Shown here piece by piece: positions 16,966 through 26,568 of a stretch of DNA of 64,000 nucleotides. Source of the stretch: JAAXHH01 sp965225915. Its GTDB lineage: Bacteria; JAAXHH01. Every line of letters begins with the position of its first letter. Position 1 is the stretch's first letter. The notes below the pieces were generated by a model. That model made no database searches. It was given only the letters and a program-made list of their open reading frames with translations, and was not told the origin of the DNA. The position numbers and the translations under genes are program-made. The stretch spans positions 1,798,001 to 1,862,000 of the forward strand of contig OZ245326.1 in NCBI GenBank assembly GCA_965225915.1, written 5' to 3'.

Positions 16966-17625
16966 ATGAGAGCGGATCTCCTGTTTGAACAACCCATGTT
17001 CATGATGAAAAAACCATGGTTCGACTTTTGCGCGGTCACCATGCTTGCCGCGGCACTGCTGTTCTTCCCCGGCTGCCGTACCGATACACCACCGCCGCCA
17101 CAGTCGCAGATCGATATCCCCGAACTCCTGGACTACGGCGAGCGGTTCGGCGGCGATTTCATGCTGACCGATCACGACGAGGGCCGGTTCGACCTGGCGC
17201 AGCACCGTGGGGATGCCTTCCTGATCTTCTTCGGATATACCTACTGTCCGGACGCCTGTCCGCTCACGCTCTCCCGGCTGGCGGCCGTCTACGACGTGCT
17301 CAATCTCGAGCCCGGCCAGAACGTGCGCACGCTGTACATCACGGTAGACCCCTCGCGCGATACGCCGAAGCAGCTCAGGGAGTACCTGGCATACTTCTCG
17401 TCCGTGGACGTCCTGGGCCTCACCGGATCGCGGGAGGAGATTGACCAGGTCGCTGAAAGGTATGGCGTGCTGTACAAGCTACAGGACGCCAACGAGGCGG
17501 GTCACTACCTGGTGGCCCATACCGCCACCCTGTTCCTGGTGGACCGGGAAGGTCGCCTGCGCTTCCGATTCCATCCGAGCGACACCCCGGAATACATCGC
17601 TGCAGGCGTAAAACTGCTCTTCTGA
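16966..17625 (+). CDS. Sco1/SenC family copper-delivery thioredoxin-fold protein
   Basis: A 219-residue Sco protein. The copper and redox motif CPDAC (Cys94, Cys98) sits in GYTYCPDACPLTL, and the conserved His is in YLVAHTATLFLVD. An N-terminal hydrophobic segment ending FFPGC suggests a membrane-anchored lipoprotein. Internal Met codons (around 16984-17005) are alternative starts and give a cleaner signal sequence; the first is annotated because no start has a strong RBS. With PCu(A)C upstream, this supplies copper to the oxidase CuA centre. Confidence 0.9.
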   Translation: MRADLLFEQPMFMMKKPWFDFCAVTMLAAALLFFPGCRTDTPPPPQSQIDIPELLDYGERFGGDFMLTDHDEGRFDLAQHRGDAFLIFFGYTYCPDACPLTLSRLAAVYDVLNLEPGQNVRTLYITVDPSRDTPKQLREYLAYFSSVDVLGLTGSREEIDQVAERYGVLYKLQDANEAGHYLVAHTATLFLVDREGRLRFRFHPSDTPEYIAAGVKLLF

Positions 17626-17666
17626 TGGCGTGTCGATTACGCGTGCGGGACTGCCCTTCCGGTGAC

Positions 17667-19517
17667 CTATTGATCGCTGCGCAGCGAGTCCACCGGGTTC
17701 ATTACGGCAGCCTGAAACGTCTGGGAACTGACCGTTATCCAGGCGATGAACAGTCCGAGCAGGCCAGCGGCGGGGAACAGCAGCAACGAAATCTCGGCGT
17801 GATACGCATACTCCTGGAGCCACCGTTGCATAACGAAATAGGCCACGGGCCAGGCGATGACATTGGCGATGACCACAAGAATGGTGTATTCCCGGGAAAG
17901 CAACGTGACAAGTTGACGTACGGATGCGCCCAGTACCTTGCGGACGCCGATCTCCCTGGTTCGCTGCCGTGCGGTGAAGACCGCCAGCCCGAACAGCCCC
18001 ATACAGGCCGTGGAGACCGCCAGTCCGGCGAACATGGTGACGAGCCGCCCCAACAGTTGATCCGTACGGTAAAGCCGCTCCACATCTTCATCAAGAAACG
18101 AGTAAATGAAGGGGATGTCCGGAGTTGATTCCTCCCATGTCGCTTCCAGTTCCCGCAGGGTTTCCGCGGGATCGCCAGGAACGAACCGTATGGCGAAAAC
18201 ACCGGTGCCGCCAAAGGTGATAAACAACGGCTCTATCTGGTCGTGCAATGTCCTGAGATGAAAATCGCGGACCACGCCAACGACTCTCATCTGTTGATCC
18301 GCCACGCGGACGAACCGGTCCAGCGCATCCTCCGGTGATGCCCATCCCAGGCGGCCGGCCGCCTCCTCGTTGAGAAGACAGCTATCCGACGTGTAAGTCG
18401 TACTTCCGTCCGGTTGTTCAACCTGTTTAAAGTCCCTTCCGAAGGAAACGTCGCGGCCTGCCAGCAATTCAAGGCCAAGCGTTCGCACGTATCCACCCGT
18501 AGTCTGCAGCATCTGCATCGCGACGGGTTGCGCATCGGGCTGATCGACGCTTCGGACCGGAAAGATCGGTAGTTTACCCCGTCCGGCGGGACGTCCAGGC
18601 ACGTAGGTCGCCCCGGTTACGCTCACCACCCCGGAATGCTCGGGGAATCGACCCATGATCATTTCGAAGTTCATGCCCTGGAGATCAGGCATAATCACGA
18701 TGTGTTCCGTTTCGAATCCCAGGTACTTGTTCCGCATGAACTCGAGTTGCTGATAGACGACCCCGGTTCCGATCATCAGTAGAATGGCGATTGAAAACTG
18801 CGTGACCACCAGCGCCCTGCGCAGCGAAGTCGCGCCGGCGAATTTCCGCATGCCGATTTCCCGGGCCCGGGTCATGGAGCGTACAGTGGCGAGGTTGGTG
18901 AAGTTCATGCAAGCGATCAGGAGAATGAAGACCGCGATCGCGATCATCATCCAGATAAACGACACGTCGCCGTTTGCCTCCATCTCGTATTCCAGGTGCG
19001 AATAAAGATGGATGTCGAATAAGGGCTGCAGGGTATAGGTATTCGTGAACGCAACCGATCGGGACTGGGCGTCAAGGTGTTCCCCCATACGTCTCTGCAG
19101 TAATCCGTTCACCTCGTCCGGGGATGTGCCGTACGGCAGTAGAAGGTAGGTATAGTACTGGCTATCCGACCAGTTGCGCAGCAACCCGTGTGGATCGCCC
19201 CTGTCCGACGTGGTGGCAATGGACACGTAGAAATCTGGGTGATAGTGCGCGTATGGAGGCGGATCCTCCATGACGGCCGTGATGGCGAACGGGAACTGGT
19301 TGTCCCCGGTGATCACCCGTCCCACGGGGTCGTCTTCGCCGAAATACTTACGGGCCATGGAGGCACTGATGACCATGGAGTTCGGAGCCGTGAGGGCGGT
19401 GGCGGGATTGCCCCGGACGAGCGGGACGTCGAACACGGTGAAGAGGTTGCCGTCGGCCCAGTAGACCCGCTGTTCGTAGAATTGCCGTTCCCCGGTCGTG
19501 AACAGCCAGGTCGGCAT
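17667..19517 (-). pseudogene. FtsX-like ABC permease lacking its N-terminus
   Basis: A 616-residue MacB/FtsX-type permease. The periplasmic MacB_PCD part (NSMVISASMARKYFGEDDPVG), a helical block with NLATVRSMTRAREIGMRK, a second periplasmic domain and the C-terminal FtsX block (RTREIGVRKVLGASVRQLV) are intact. Family members of this kind run to about 800 residues and start with a first membrane helix; this copy starts directly in the periplasmic domain and has no such helix. The start codon is 4 bases after the stop of the upstream sialidase gene, and the frame stays open into that gene. This looks like a deletion junction that removed the first 100 or so residues. Insertion in the membrane is doubtful. 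Confidence 0.75.
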
Positions 19518-19521
19518 TCGG

Positions 19522-20628
19522 CTACGGTGCCAGCCTGGCCCAATGGATATCCATGGAAGGCTCTGTACCGGCGTAGTAGACGATCAGGACGGTGCCGTCG
19601 GAAAGGGTTTCCGCGTAGGGCAGGCCGAAAGTCCACACCGAGAATCCCAGGGCGCCCTTGGGATCGTCGGTCGGGGCCTGGTGGGTGTACAGGGTCACCT
19701 CGGTTTCCTGATCGAATGCGCCGTCGATGGATGGCGCCACGCGGGCCTTTATGGACTGGCTTTGGAAGCGGTCCACCCAGGCCAGGACGGTACGACCGTC
19801 CGGGAGCACCGCGGGATGCGCGGCCTGGTCGGTGATGCCTATGTCTTCGGGGGCGGACCAGGTCTGGCCTCCGTCGGAACTGACGCGGCGGCGAATGTTC
19901 AGGTAGGATTCCGTTTCGGTGTCGTACGTCCAGGCGAATGCCCCGATTTTGTCGTCCGGCGCCACGGCTGCCCGCTGGTCCCAGTTGAAGATGCGGCCCG
20001 CCGGATCGAACCCTACGATCACCGGTTCACCCCACGTCCGCCCATGGTCCGTGGAGTGCAGGGCCACGACGCGTTGGTACCACTTCGACGTGTCGAGGTA
20101 ATGCTTGTTGCTTTCGATGGTCATGACGAGGGTGCCGTCCGCCAGTTGCATGATGGGATTGGTCAGGCTCGCCGGTCCGATTACCTCGGCCATGGGTACT
20201 TCGCGCCAGGACGACCAGGTTTCTCCGCCATCCTCCGAATCCGCAAGAAGAATGTACATGGGCACGCATCCCTCGGTCTCCGGGTTGAAGAGTCCCGGGG
20301 CGTCCGGGAAGGTTTCGCGGTCGATCCACATGGACGCGGCGATGAGCCGTCCAGGCGCGAGTTCCGTGAGGTAAACGATCTTGACCGTTCCCCGTACGCC
20401 ATGGAGGGTCGGAATTTCGAAGGGTCGATCGGGTGTGCTCCAGGTCCTTCCCAGGTCCGAGGAACGGCTGACTTCCACCACTTCGTCGATACAGTCTTTC
20501 GTCGAACCGCTGTGCCAGGTGGCGATCAGCGTTCCGTTGGACATGCACAGGATGGCGGGAAAGGTGAGGTTGGCGCGGTCGGTGCCGGGCACACTGCGGC
20601 TGACAACTCCCCTGTCGATGATTCGCAT
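19522..20628 (-). CDS. Sialidase-superfamily BNR-repeat protein
   Basis: A 368-residue beta-propeller with Asp-box-like repeats: SSDLGRTWS, SEDGGETWSS, STDHGRTWGEP and SSDGGQTWSAP. Unlike the protein at 3688-4749 it lacks the RIP motif; the corresponding place reads NLTFPAILC, so it is probably not a canonical GH33 sialidase but an exo-alpha-sialidase-like propeller of unknown specificity. The ATG at 20628 is preferred because AAAGGAAAC lies just upstream; a start 21 codons earlier lacks this. It follows the phosphohexomutase gene in the same direction. Confidence 0.8.
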   Translation of the reverse strand: MRIIDRGVVSRSVPGTDRANLTFPAILCMSNGTLIATWHSGSTKDCIDEVVEVSRSSDLGRTWSTPDRPFEIPTLHGVRGTVKIVYLTELAPGRLIAASMWIDRETFPDAPGLFNPETEGCVPMYILLADSEDGGETWSSWREVPMAEVIGPASLTNPIMQLADGTLVMTIESNKHYLDTSKWYQRVVALHSTDHGRTWGEPVIVGFDPAGRIFNWDQRAAVAPDDKIGAFAWTYDTETESYLNIRRRVSSDGGQTWSAPEDIGITDQAAHPAVLPDGRTVLAWVDRFQSQSIKARVAPSIDGAFDQETEVTLYTHQAPTDDPKGALGFSVWTFGLPYAETLSDGTVLIVYYAGTEPSMDIHWARLAP

Positions 20629-20712
20629 GGTACGTTTCCTTTTTTCTGGATGGTTGGTTTCCTGTCGGTCTGACCGAATTGCATCGATCAAACTGCAAAA
20701 CGGTTACTTACG

Positions 20713-22548
20713 TTACATCTTTCCGCACAAATCGATCATGGCGGCGAGCAAGACATTCGCCATGCTGTCTATCAACTGCCTGTTTCCGTCCTTGTCGATC
20801 GATGCGGCGGAAACGTAGCACTTGATCGTGGGCTCGGTGCCGGATGGACGCACGATGACCCGCGTGTGGCCGGACTCCGAAAAGGTGAAAATCAGGATGT
20901 TCACGCGGTCGCCGCCAACCCGCGAAGTTGTTCCCGCACGCAGATCCAGCGCCTGGCCGTTCTGCCGGTCTACCATGCGGCATACGTCGTATCCGCCTAT
21001 CCGCTTCGGAGGCGCCGCGCGAAGGGAGGCCATGATGTCGGTGATCTTACGGGCGCCTTCCGCACCGGGCAGGGCGACTGACCGCTGTGCTTCCCTGAAA
21101 TACCCGTACGTGCGGTAGATATAGTCCAGTTCGTCGCGCAAGGTCCGGTTGTCCATCTTCACCAGGGCGGCGTACTCGGCAAGCAGGATGCCCGTAGCGG
21201 CCTCCTTGTCTCGGATCCTCGCGTCCGCCAGGTAGCCGTGGCTCTCCTCGGTGCCGAAAACGAAGGTCATGTCGGGGGACATGGTTTCGATTGCCGCACC
21301 GACGTGCTTGAAACCGACGGGCAGGTCGTCCTTAATCTCCAGTCCGTAGGACCGGGCGATGATCGCGGCCAGGTCGGAGGTGACCAGGGTTTTACAGAAC
21401 AGCCCCCTGGCTGGCAGCGTCCCCAACGCCTGTTTCCGACTGAGCAGGTAGTGGCACAAGAGAACGCCTATTTGGTGTCCGTTGAGTGCCAGATCTTCAG
21501 GCGGGGCCGCCCAGCCCCGGTCCGGCAGTGGAAGGGCGCATCCTATACGGTCGGCATCGGGGTCGCTGGCCAAAACGAGGTCGGCGCCGGTCTCCGCGGC
21601 CTTTCGTATGCCGAGCCGGAAAGCCGCTGGTTTTTCCGGGTTGGCGATACCCTGGTCCAGCGTGGTGAACCCACCGTCAGGTACAACCTGTTCATCCACG
21701 TAGTGAACGTCTTCGTAGCCCAGTTTCTCCAGCGCAGCGGCCACCGAAGTCATGCCTACGCCGTGCAGCGGGGAATAGACTACACGGACATCCCGCGCGT
21801 CGGCCAGCGTCATTTCCGAGAGGACGCCGATGTACCGGTCGTCCAGGTCCATGCCGATGGTCTGAATCAGGCCGCGTCTTATGGCGTCCTCGTATTCGAC
21901 CCGCCTGATTTCGGTGACGCGACGGATTTCCCGGGTGATGTCTTCGTCCCGGGGAGCCACCACCTGTCCGCCGTCGGAACCGTATACCTTGAATCCATTA
22001 TCGCAGGGCGGATTGTGGCTGGCGCTAATCATCACGCCGGCCGCAGCCCGTAGATCGCGTACAGCGAAGGAGAGGGCGGGGGTGGACCGGTAGCCGTCGA
22101 AGATCTTCACCTGTATGTCGTTGGCAGCGAGCACCCGGGCCGTTTCTTTCGCAAACGACTCCGAGTTACGCCGGGTATCCCACGCCACGACCACGGCTCG
22201 TCCCCCAGCGCGGCCACCGCCGCTCGCGCCGCCTTCCCTGTACGCCCTGGCAATATACTGCGCCAGTCCCTGGGCGGCGACGCCCAGGGTGTGGGTGTTG
22301 AACCGGTACGGTCCCGGCCCCATCATGCCACGGATGCCGCCCGTTCCGAAGGCGATATCGGAACCGAAAGCGTCTTCCAGTTCGTCGGTGTCCCCGGCGT
22401 CGATCAAGGCCCGGATATCCGCACTGAACGTTGCGAAATCCCCGCCGGACACCCATAGACGGAGGGCGTCTCCCGCCTCCCGCGACAGGACGCCGTCGTC
22501 GACCCAGCCGGTGATTTTTCTGATGACAGGTTCGCTCATTTCATGCAC
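20713..22548 (-). CDS. Phosphoglucomutase/phosphomannomutase family enzyme
   Basis: A 611-residue alpha-D-phosphohexomutase (about 580 is usual for the PgcA-like long form). The phosphoserine loop is MISASHNPPCDNGFKVYG, the Mg-binding loop is ASDPDADRIG, the sugar-specificity loop is GTEESHGY and the phosphate-binding loop is VIVRPSGTEPTIK; all are intact. It interconverts hexose-1- and hexose-6-phosphates, feeding nucleotide-sugar synthesis. The first Met is annotated; a second Met three codons later is equally possible. It lies between DUF6785 paralogue C and a sialidase-like gene. Confidence 0.93.
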   Translation of the reverse strand: MHEMSEPVIRKITGWVDDGVLSREAGDALRLWVSGGDFATFSADIRALIDAGDTDELEDAFGSDIAFGTGGIRGMMGPGPYRFNTHTLGVAAQGLAQYIARAYREGGASGGGRAGGRAVVVAWDTRRNSESFAKETARVLAANDIQVKIFDGYRSTPALSFAVRDLRAAAGVMISASHNPPCDNGFKVYGSDGGQVVAPRDEDITREIRRVTEIRRVEYEDAIRRGLIQTIGMDLDDRYIGVLSEMTLADARDVRVVYSPLHGVGMTSVAAALEKLGYEDVHYVDEQVVPDGGFTTLDQGIANPEKPAAFRLGIRKAAETGADLVLASDPDADRIGCALPLPDRGWAAPPEDLALNGHQIGVLLCHYLLSRKQALGTLPARGLFCKTLVTSDLAAIIARSYGLEIKDDLPVGFKHVGAAIETMSPDMTFVFGTEESHGYLADARIRDKEAATGILLAEYAALVKMDNRTLRDELDYIYRTYGYFREAQRSVALPGAEGARKITDIMASLRAAPPKRIGGYDVCRMVDRQNGQALDLRAGTTSRVGGDRVNILIFTFSESGHTRVIVRPSGTEPTIKCYVSAASIDKDGNRQLIDSMANVLLAAMIDLCGKM

Positions 22549-22590
22549 CGAGGGTTAGGAAACCGCGAACTACCGTCCGCGGAAAGCGGT

Positions 22591-24546
22591 TTAGAAAAAC
22601 TGCAGTTCGTGTATGGAACCGGGGAAATACAGAAAATCTGCCAGGATCGCAACGGCAGCGCCCAGGACGTAGCCGACCATGATACCGATCATCAGCGGTT
22701 GCACTTCCTGATAAAGCCTGACCCCGCCTATCCGGATCAGAATGGTTTTCAACAGCCAGGTGAGGAAGACGGGAAAGAAGGCGTTGTGGGCCGGACCGCC
22801 GGCTGCCACCACGAAACCGATGGGGGATATGGGCCACCAGCTGAAAAAACAACGTGCGGCCGTCATGCCGATGACCATTACCATGCCGGCGACCAGAAAG
22901 AACAATTCCATACCCGATATGGTGGTGCTGTTATTCATCCAGGTGACGATCAGGTTGTAGAACCCGGGGTCACCGGCGACATCGGCATAGTAGTTCGACG
23001 CGCCACCGAGCCGGTAGCCGGAATAGGCCGTCATGCCGATGGCCGTGAGTGCGCTGACGGCGAAGGTCACGGCGGACCAGAAGAACAACACGCGGCCCGA
23101 TACCCCAATTGCCGACTGCAGCCGGGCGACGTGGGAGGGAATGATCATCGTAAAGGTCTTCCAGTTCCGGGCGAAAGCGCTTCCAAGACCCAGGCCTGTC
23201 AGGTTTTGCGGTGAAAGGGAGGCGGAACCTAACATGGCGACCGTGAATTGGTGGGCGTTGATGGGCAGGTCCAGGAAGACCAGGCCGGATTCCGCCACCA
23301 CGCGGCACAGCGCGAAGTAAAAGAGGAACAGGAGGGTGAGGAACACGACGATCACCGGGATGGACATGCCTACCGCGTGCAGCCACCAGACGATGTATAA
23401 CAGGCCGCACGCGCCCGTAACCATGGCGGCCCGGTAGGAGATGAACTCGTCTTCGTCGTGCAGGTTCGTGTCTTGTCCCAGGACATGGCGCCATACCGTT
23501 TTCAGGTGCCGCCGCGCGATCCAGAAACCCCAGAGCGCGAAAGCGATCATTCCGCCGATGAACTGGACCGCGACCAGCCCTCCCGGCACGGTGGTTCCCG
23601 AATCGGCGACGATGCCAAGCCGGGCCAGTACGCCCTGTTCCAGCGTGTTGATGATCTGGAAGAACCATACGCTGAACAGGACGTCCACGTTGATGAAGTA
23701 GGAGAACGCGAAGGTGAGGACATTCATGCGGATGGGGTGCGCCGGGAAAGCGTGTCCTAACTCGAGATTGATCACGGTGTTTGCGTCTACGGGAAACGAC
23801 GACCACTGGGTCCAGTACGACACGGTGTTCCAGAGCATGATGGAGAAGGTGATCACGGCGCCGGTGATGAACATGCGGTTGCGCATGATCGACGGCAGGA
23901 CCGAATCCGTTTCGTCGGCCGTATCCGTCATGACGACCGCTGTCTGCGCGAGGGGATAGGAAAGACGCTCGTGTTCGACCCACTGCCTGCGCATCAGGAT
24001 GACGAAGCAGATGCCGACGGCCAGGAGTCCGCCGAAGAATGACATCCACCAGAACACGGGGATGATCCAGGCCGCCCAGGGAATCGGTGCGCTGGCGGGA
24101 AGTCCCAAGTAATAGTCCCGGTTCGCGTTCTGTTCGTTGGTGATGATGACCCAGTCCGGCAGATAGGGAAAGATCAGTTCGCGCCACTGGTTCTCGGGCG
24201 TGGCATAGTATTCCGCCGTGGCCATCACGCCGACCACGTAGTTCGACATTCCCCAGGTGGGCACCATGAAGCCGACCCACCCGAGGACGAAGACGAACAA
24301 CAGCTCCCGGTTCCGCAGTCCCCAGGTCGGTCGGACTGCCTTGATCAGCATGTTGGGGCCCATTACGCCCAGGAAGAAGGGGATCAGCAGAGCGAGGTCG
24401 ATGTGGGCGAAGGTAAGGTGGACATAGCCCAGGAGGTAGCTGCTCGTCAGCGCGAAGATGTTGACGACGATCGCCAGCGAAAGTCCGATGAGGATGGCTC
24501 GGGGGGTCGCTGCGCGTGGGGTGGGCTGGTCGACCGAAGCGGTCAT
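22591..24546 (-). CDS. DUF6785/DUF6784 membrane protein (paralogue C)
   Basis: A 651-residue polytopic membrane protein, the second of a tandem pair. The N-terminus (MTASVD, AATPRAI) is about three-quarters identical to paralogue B over the first 60 residues, and identical blocks recur throughout (YYATPENQWRELIFP, NVLTFAFSYFINVD, CRVVAESGLVFLDLP). The 3' part GGVRLYQEVQPLMIGIMVG is also shared. The start overlaps a 10-codon relic of the M32 carboxypeptidase tail, with the same ATGA junction as paralogue B. A transporter role is inferred from topology and from linkage to the peptidase. Confidence 0.87.
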   Translation of the reverse strand: MTASVDQPTPRAATPRAILIGLSLAIVVNIFALTSSYLLGYVHLTFAHIDLALLIPFFLGVMGPNMLIKAVRPTWGLRNRELLFVFVLGWVGFMVPTWGMSNYVVGVMATAEYYATPENQWRELIFPYLPDWVIITNEQNANRDYYLGLPASAPIPWAAWIIPVFWWMSFFGGLLAVGICFVILMRRQWVEHERLSYPLAQTAVVMTDTADETDSVLPSIMRNRMFITGAVITFSIMLWNTVSYWTQWSSFPVDANTVINLELGHAFPAHPIRMNVLTFAFSYFINVDVLFSVWFFQIINTLEQGVLARLGIVADSGTTVPGGLVAVQFIGGMIAFALWGFWIARRHLKTVWRHVLGQDTNLHDEDEFISYRAAMVTGACGLLYIVWWLHAVGMSIPVIVVFLTLLFLFYFALCRVVAESGLVFLDLPINAHQFTVAMLGSASLSPQNLTGLGLGSAFARNWKTFTMIIPSHVARLQSAIGVSGRVLFFWSAVTFAVSALTAIGMTAYSGYRLGGASNYYADVAGDPGFYNLIVTWMNNSTTISGMELFFLVAGMVMVIGMTAARCFFSWWPISPIGFVVAAGGPAHNAFFPVFLTWLLKTILIRIGGVRLYQEVQPLMIGIMVGYVLGAAVAILADFLYFPGSIHELQFF

Positions 24547-24572
24547 AGGCTGTACTGGGATCCGTACTTGTC
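24543..24572 (-). pseudogene. Relic of the M32 carboxypeptidase C-terminus
   Basis: Immediately upstream of paralogue C, the minus strand reads DKYGSQYSL-stop, with the stop overlapping the ATG as ATGA. The intact carboxypeptidase ends DKYSSLYSL-stop with the same ATGA overlap to paralogue B. This is a leftover from a tandem duplication whose unit included the end of the peptidase gene. Confidence 0.75.
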
Positions 24573-24612
24573 AAAATCATGGGACGGGAATCGGTCCGAC
24601 TCGGAACAAGCT

Positions 24613-26568
24613 TTAAAAGAGATGGATTTTATGAATAGCCCCCGGAAAATACAACACATTCGCCAGAATCGCAATGGACGCGCCGAGGACGTAGCCCACG
24701 ATGATGCCGATCATTAACGGCTGAACTGCATGGTATAGCCGCACGCCGCCTGCCCTGATCAGGATGGTTTTCAACAGCCAGGCGAGAAGGATGGGGAAGA
24801 AGGCGTTACGGGCCGGGCCGCCCGCGGCCACCACGAAGCCGATAGGTGATATGGGCCACCAGCTGAAGAAGTAACGGGCGACAGTCATGCCCATGACCAT
24901 CGCCATGCCCGCGAACAGAAAGAGCACCTCGGAACCGGAAATCGTCGTACTGTTCTTCATCCAGCTGATGATCAGGTCGTAAAATCCGGGGTGACCTGCG
25001 ATATCGGCGTAGAAGTTCGACGCGCCGCCGAGCCGGTATCCGGAATAAGCCGTGAAACCGATGGAGGAAAGCGCGCTGAGGGAGAAGGCGACGGCGCTCC
25101 AGAGGAACAGCGTGCGACCCTCGACGCCAAGCACCGATCTCAGCCGCGCGACGTGGGACGGTATGATCATGGGAAAGGTCTTCCAATTGCGCGCGAAAGC
25201 GCTTCCCAGGCCCAGCGCCGTCAGGTTCTGGGGCGAAAGCGACGCGGAGCCCAGCATGGCGACGGTAAACTGGTGGGCGTTAACGGGAAGGTCCAGGAAG
25301 ACCAGGCCGGATTCCGCCAGCACGCGACAGAAGGCGAAGTAGAAGAGGAACAGCACCGTCAGAAACACGGCGATTACCGGAAAGGACATGCCCACGGCGT
25401 GCAACCACCATACGATGTAGGCCATACCGCACGCGCCGGTAATCACGGCGGTCCGGTAGGAAAAGAACTCGTCCTCGTCGCGCAGGTTCGTGGTGCCTCC
25501 CAGTGCATGTCGCCACACCGTCGCCAGGTGCCGCCGCGCGATCCAGATACCCCACAGCGCGAAGGCGATCATCCCACCGATGAACTGGACCGTGACCAGC
25601 CCTCCTGGCACAGCGGTTCCCGAATCGGCGACGATGCCGAGGCGGGCCAGGCCGCCTTGCTCCAGCGTGTTGATGATCTGGAAGAGCCAGACACTGAACA
25701 GGATGTCCACGTTGATGAAGTAAGAGAAGGCGAAGGTGAGGACATTCATGCGAATGATTTGAACCGGGAAGGCGCGGCCGATCTCGATATTGATCAGAAA
25801 CTTCGTATCGATGGGAAAGGACGTCCATTGCGTCCAGTACGACACCGTGTTCCAAAGCATGAGGGAGAATGTTACCGTGACGCCGGTTATAAACAGCCGG
25901 TTGCGCATGATTGACGGCAGGACCGATTCCGTTTCGTCGTCCGCATCCGTCATGACGACCGCCGTCTGCGCGAGGGGATAGGAAAGGCGCTCGTGTTCGA
26001 CCCACTGCCTGCGCATCAAGACGACATAGCAGAGGCCGACGGCCAGGAGCCCGGCGAAAAAGGAAAACCACCAGAACACGGGAATGATCCACGCCGCCCA
26101 TGGTATCGGTGCGCCGGCGGGAAGTCCCCAGTAGTAGTCCCGGTTCGCATTCTGTTCATTTGTGATAACCACCCAATCCGGGAGAAAGGGAAAAATCAAT
26201 TCACGCCACTGGTTTTCGGGCGTGGCGTAGTATTCCGCCGTGGCCATCATGCCGACCAGGTAGTTCGACATTCCATAGGTGGGCACCATGAAACCGATCC
26301 AGCCCAGGACGAAAACGAACAGCAGTTCCTTGTTTCGTAATCCCAATGACGGACGGATCGCCTTGATCAGGATATTGGGACCCAGGACTCCCAGGAAGAA
26401 AGGGATCAGCAGGCCAAGGTCGATATGGGCGAAGGTGAGATGGGTAAACCCCACGAGATAACTGCTCGACACCGACAGGATGTTGACCGCGACGGCCAGC
26501 GACAGGCCCATGACGATGGCCCGGGGGGTCGCTGCGCGTGGGCTGGACGGGTCGACCGAAGCGGTCAT
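24613..26568 (-). CDS. DUF6785/DUF6784 membrane protein (paralogue B)
   Basis: A 651-residue polytopic membrane protein starting at the ATGA that ends the M32 carboxypeptidase gene (4-base overlap), so the two are translationally coupled. Family motifs match paralogue C: YYATPENQWRELIFP, MRRQWVEHERLSYPLAQ, FSYFINVDILFSVW, CRVLAESGLVFLD and HAVQPLMIGIIVGYVLGA. The coupling to a cytosolic metallocarboxypeptidase suggests import of peptides or another substrate whose products the peptidase finishes. Confidence 0.87.
   Translation of the reverse strand: MTASVDPSSPRAATPRAIVMGLSLAVAVNILSVSSSYLVGFTHLTFAHIDLGLLIPFFLGVLGPNILIKAIRPSLGLRNKELLFVFVLGWIGFMVPTYGMSNYLVGMMATAEYYATPENQWRELIFPFLPDWVVITNEQNANRDYYWGLPAGAPIPWAAWIIPVFWWFSFFAGLLAVGLCYVVLMRRQWVEHERLSYPLAQTAVVMTDADDETESVLPSIMRNRLFITGVTVTFSLMLWNTVSYWTQWTSFPIDTKFLINIEIGRAFPVQIIRMNVLTFAFSYFINVDILFSVWLFQIINTLEQGGLARLGIVADSGTAVPGGLVTVQFIGGMIAFALWGIWIARRHLATVWRHALGGTTNLRDEDEFFSYRTAVITGACGMAYIVWWLHAVGMSFPVIAVFLTVLFLFYFAFCRVLAESGLVFLDLPVNAHQFTVAMLGSASLSPQNLTALGLGSAFARNWKTFPMIIPSHVARLRSVLGVEGRTLFLWSAVAFSLSALSSIGFTAYSGYRLGGASNFYADIAGHPGFYDLIISWMKNSTTISGSEVLFLFAGMAMVMGMTVARYFFSWWPISPIGFVVAAGGPARNAFFPILLAWLLKTILIRAGGVRLYHAVQPLMIGIIVGYVLGASIAILANVLYFPGAIHKIHLF

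Noticed and set aside
22591..26568. Tandem DUF6785 genes as part of a mobile element
   Set aside because: No transposase, inverted ends or target duplications; the M32 relic explains the copy as ordinary tandem duplication.
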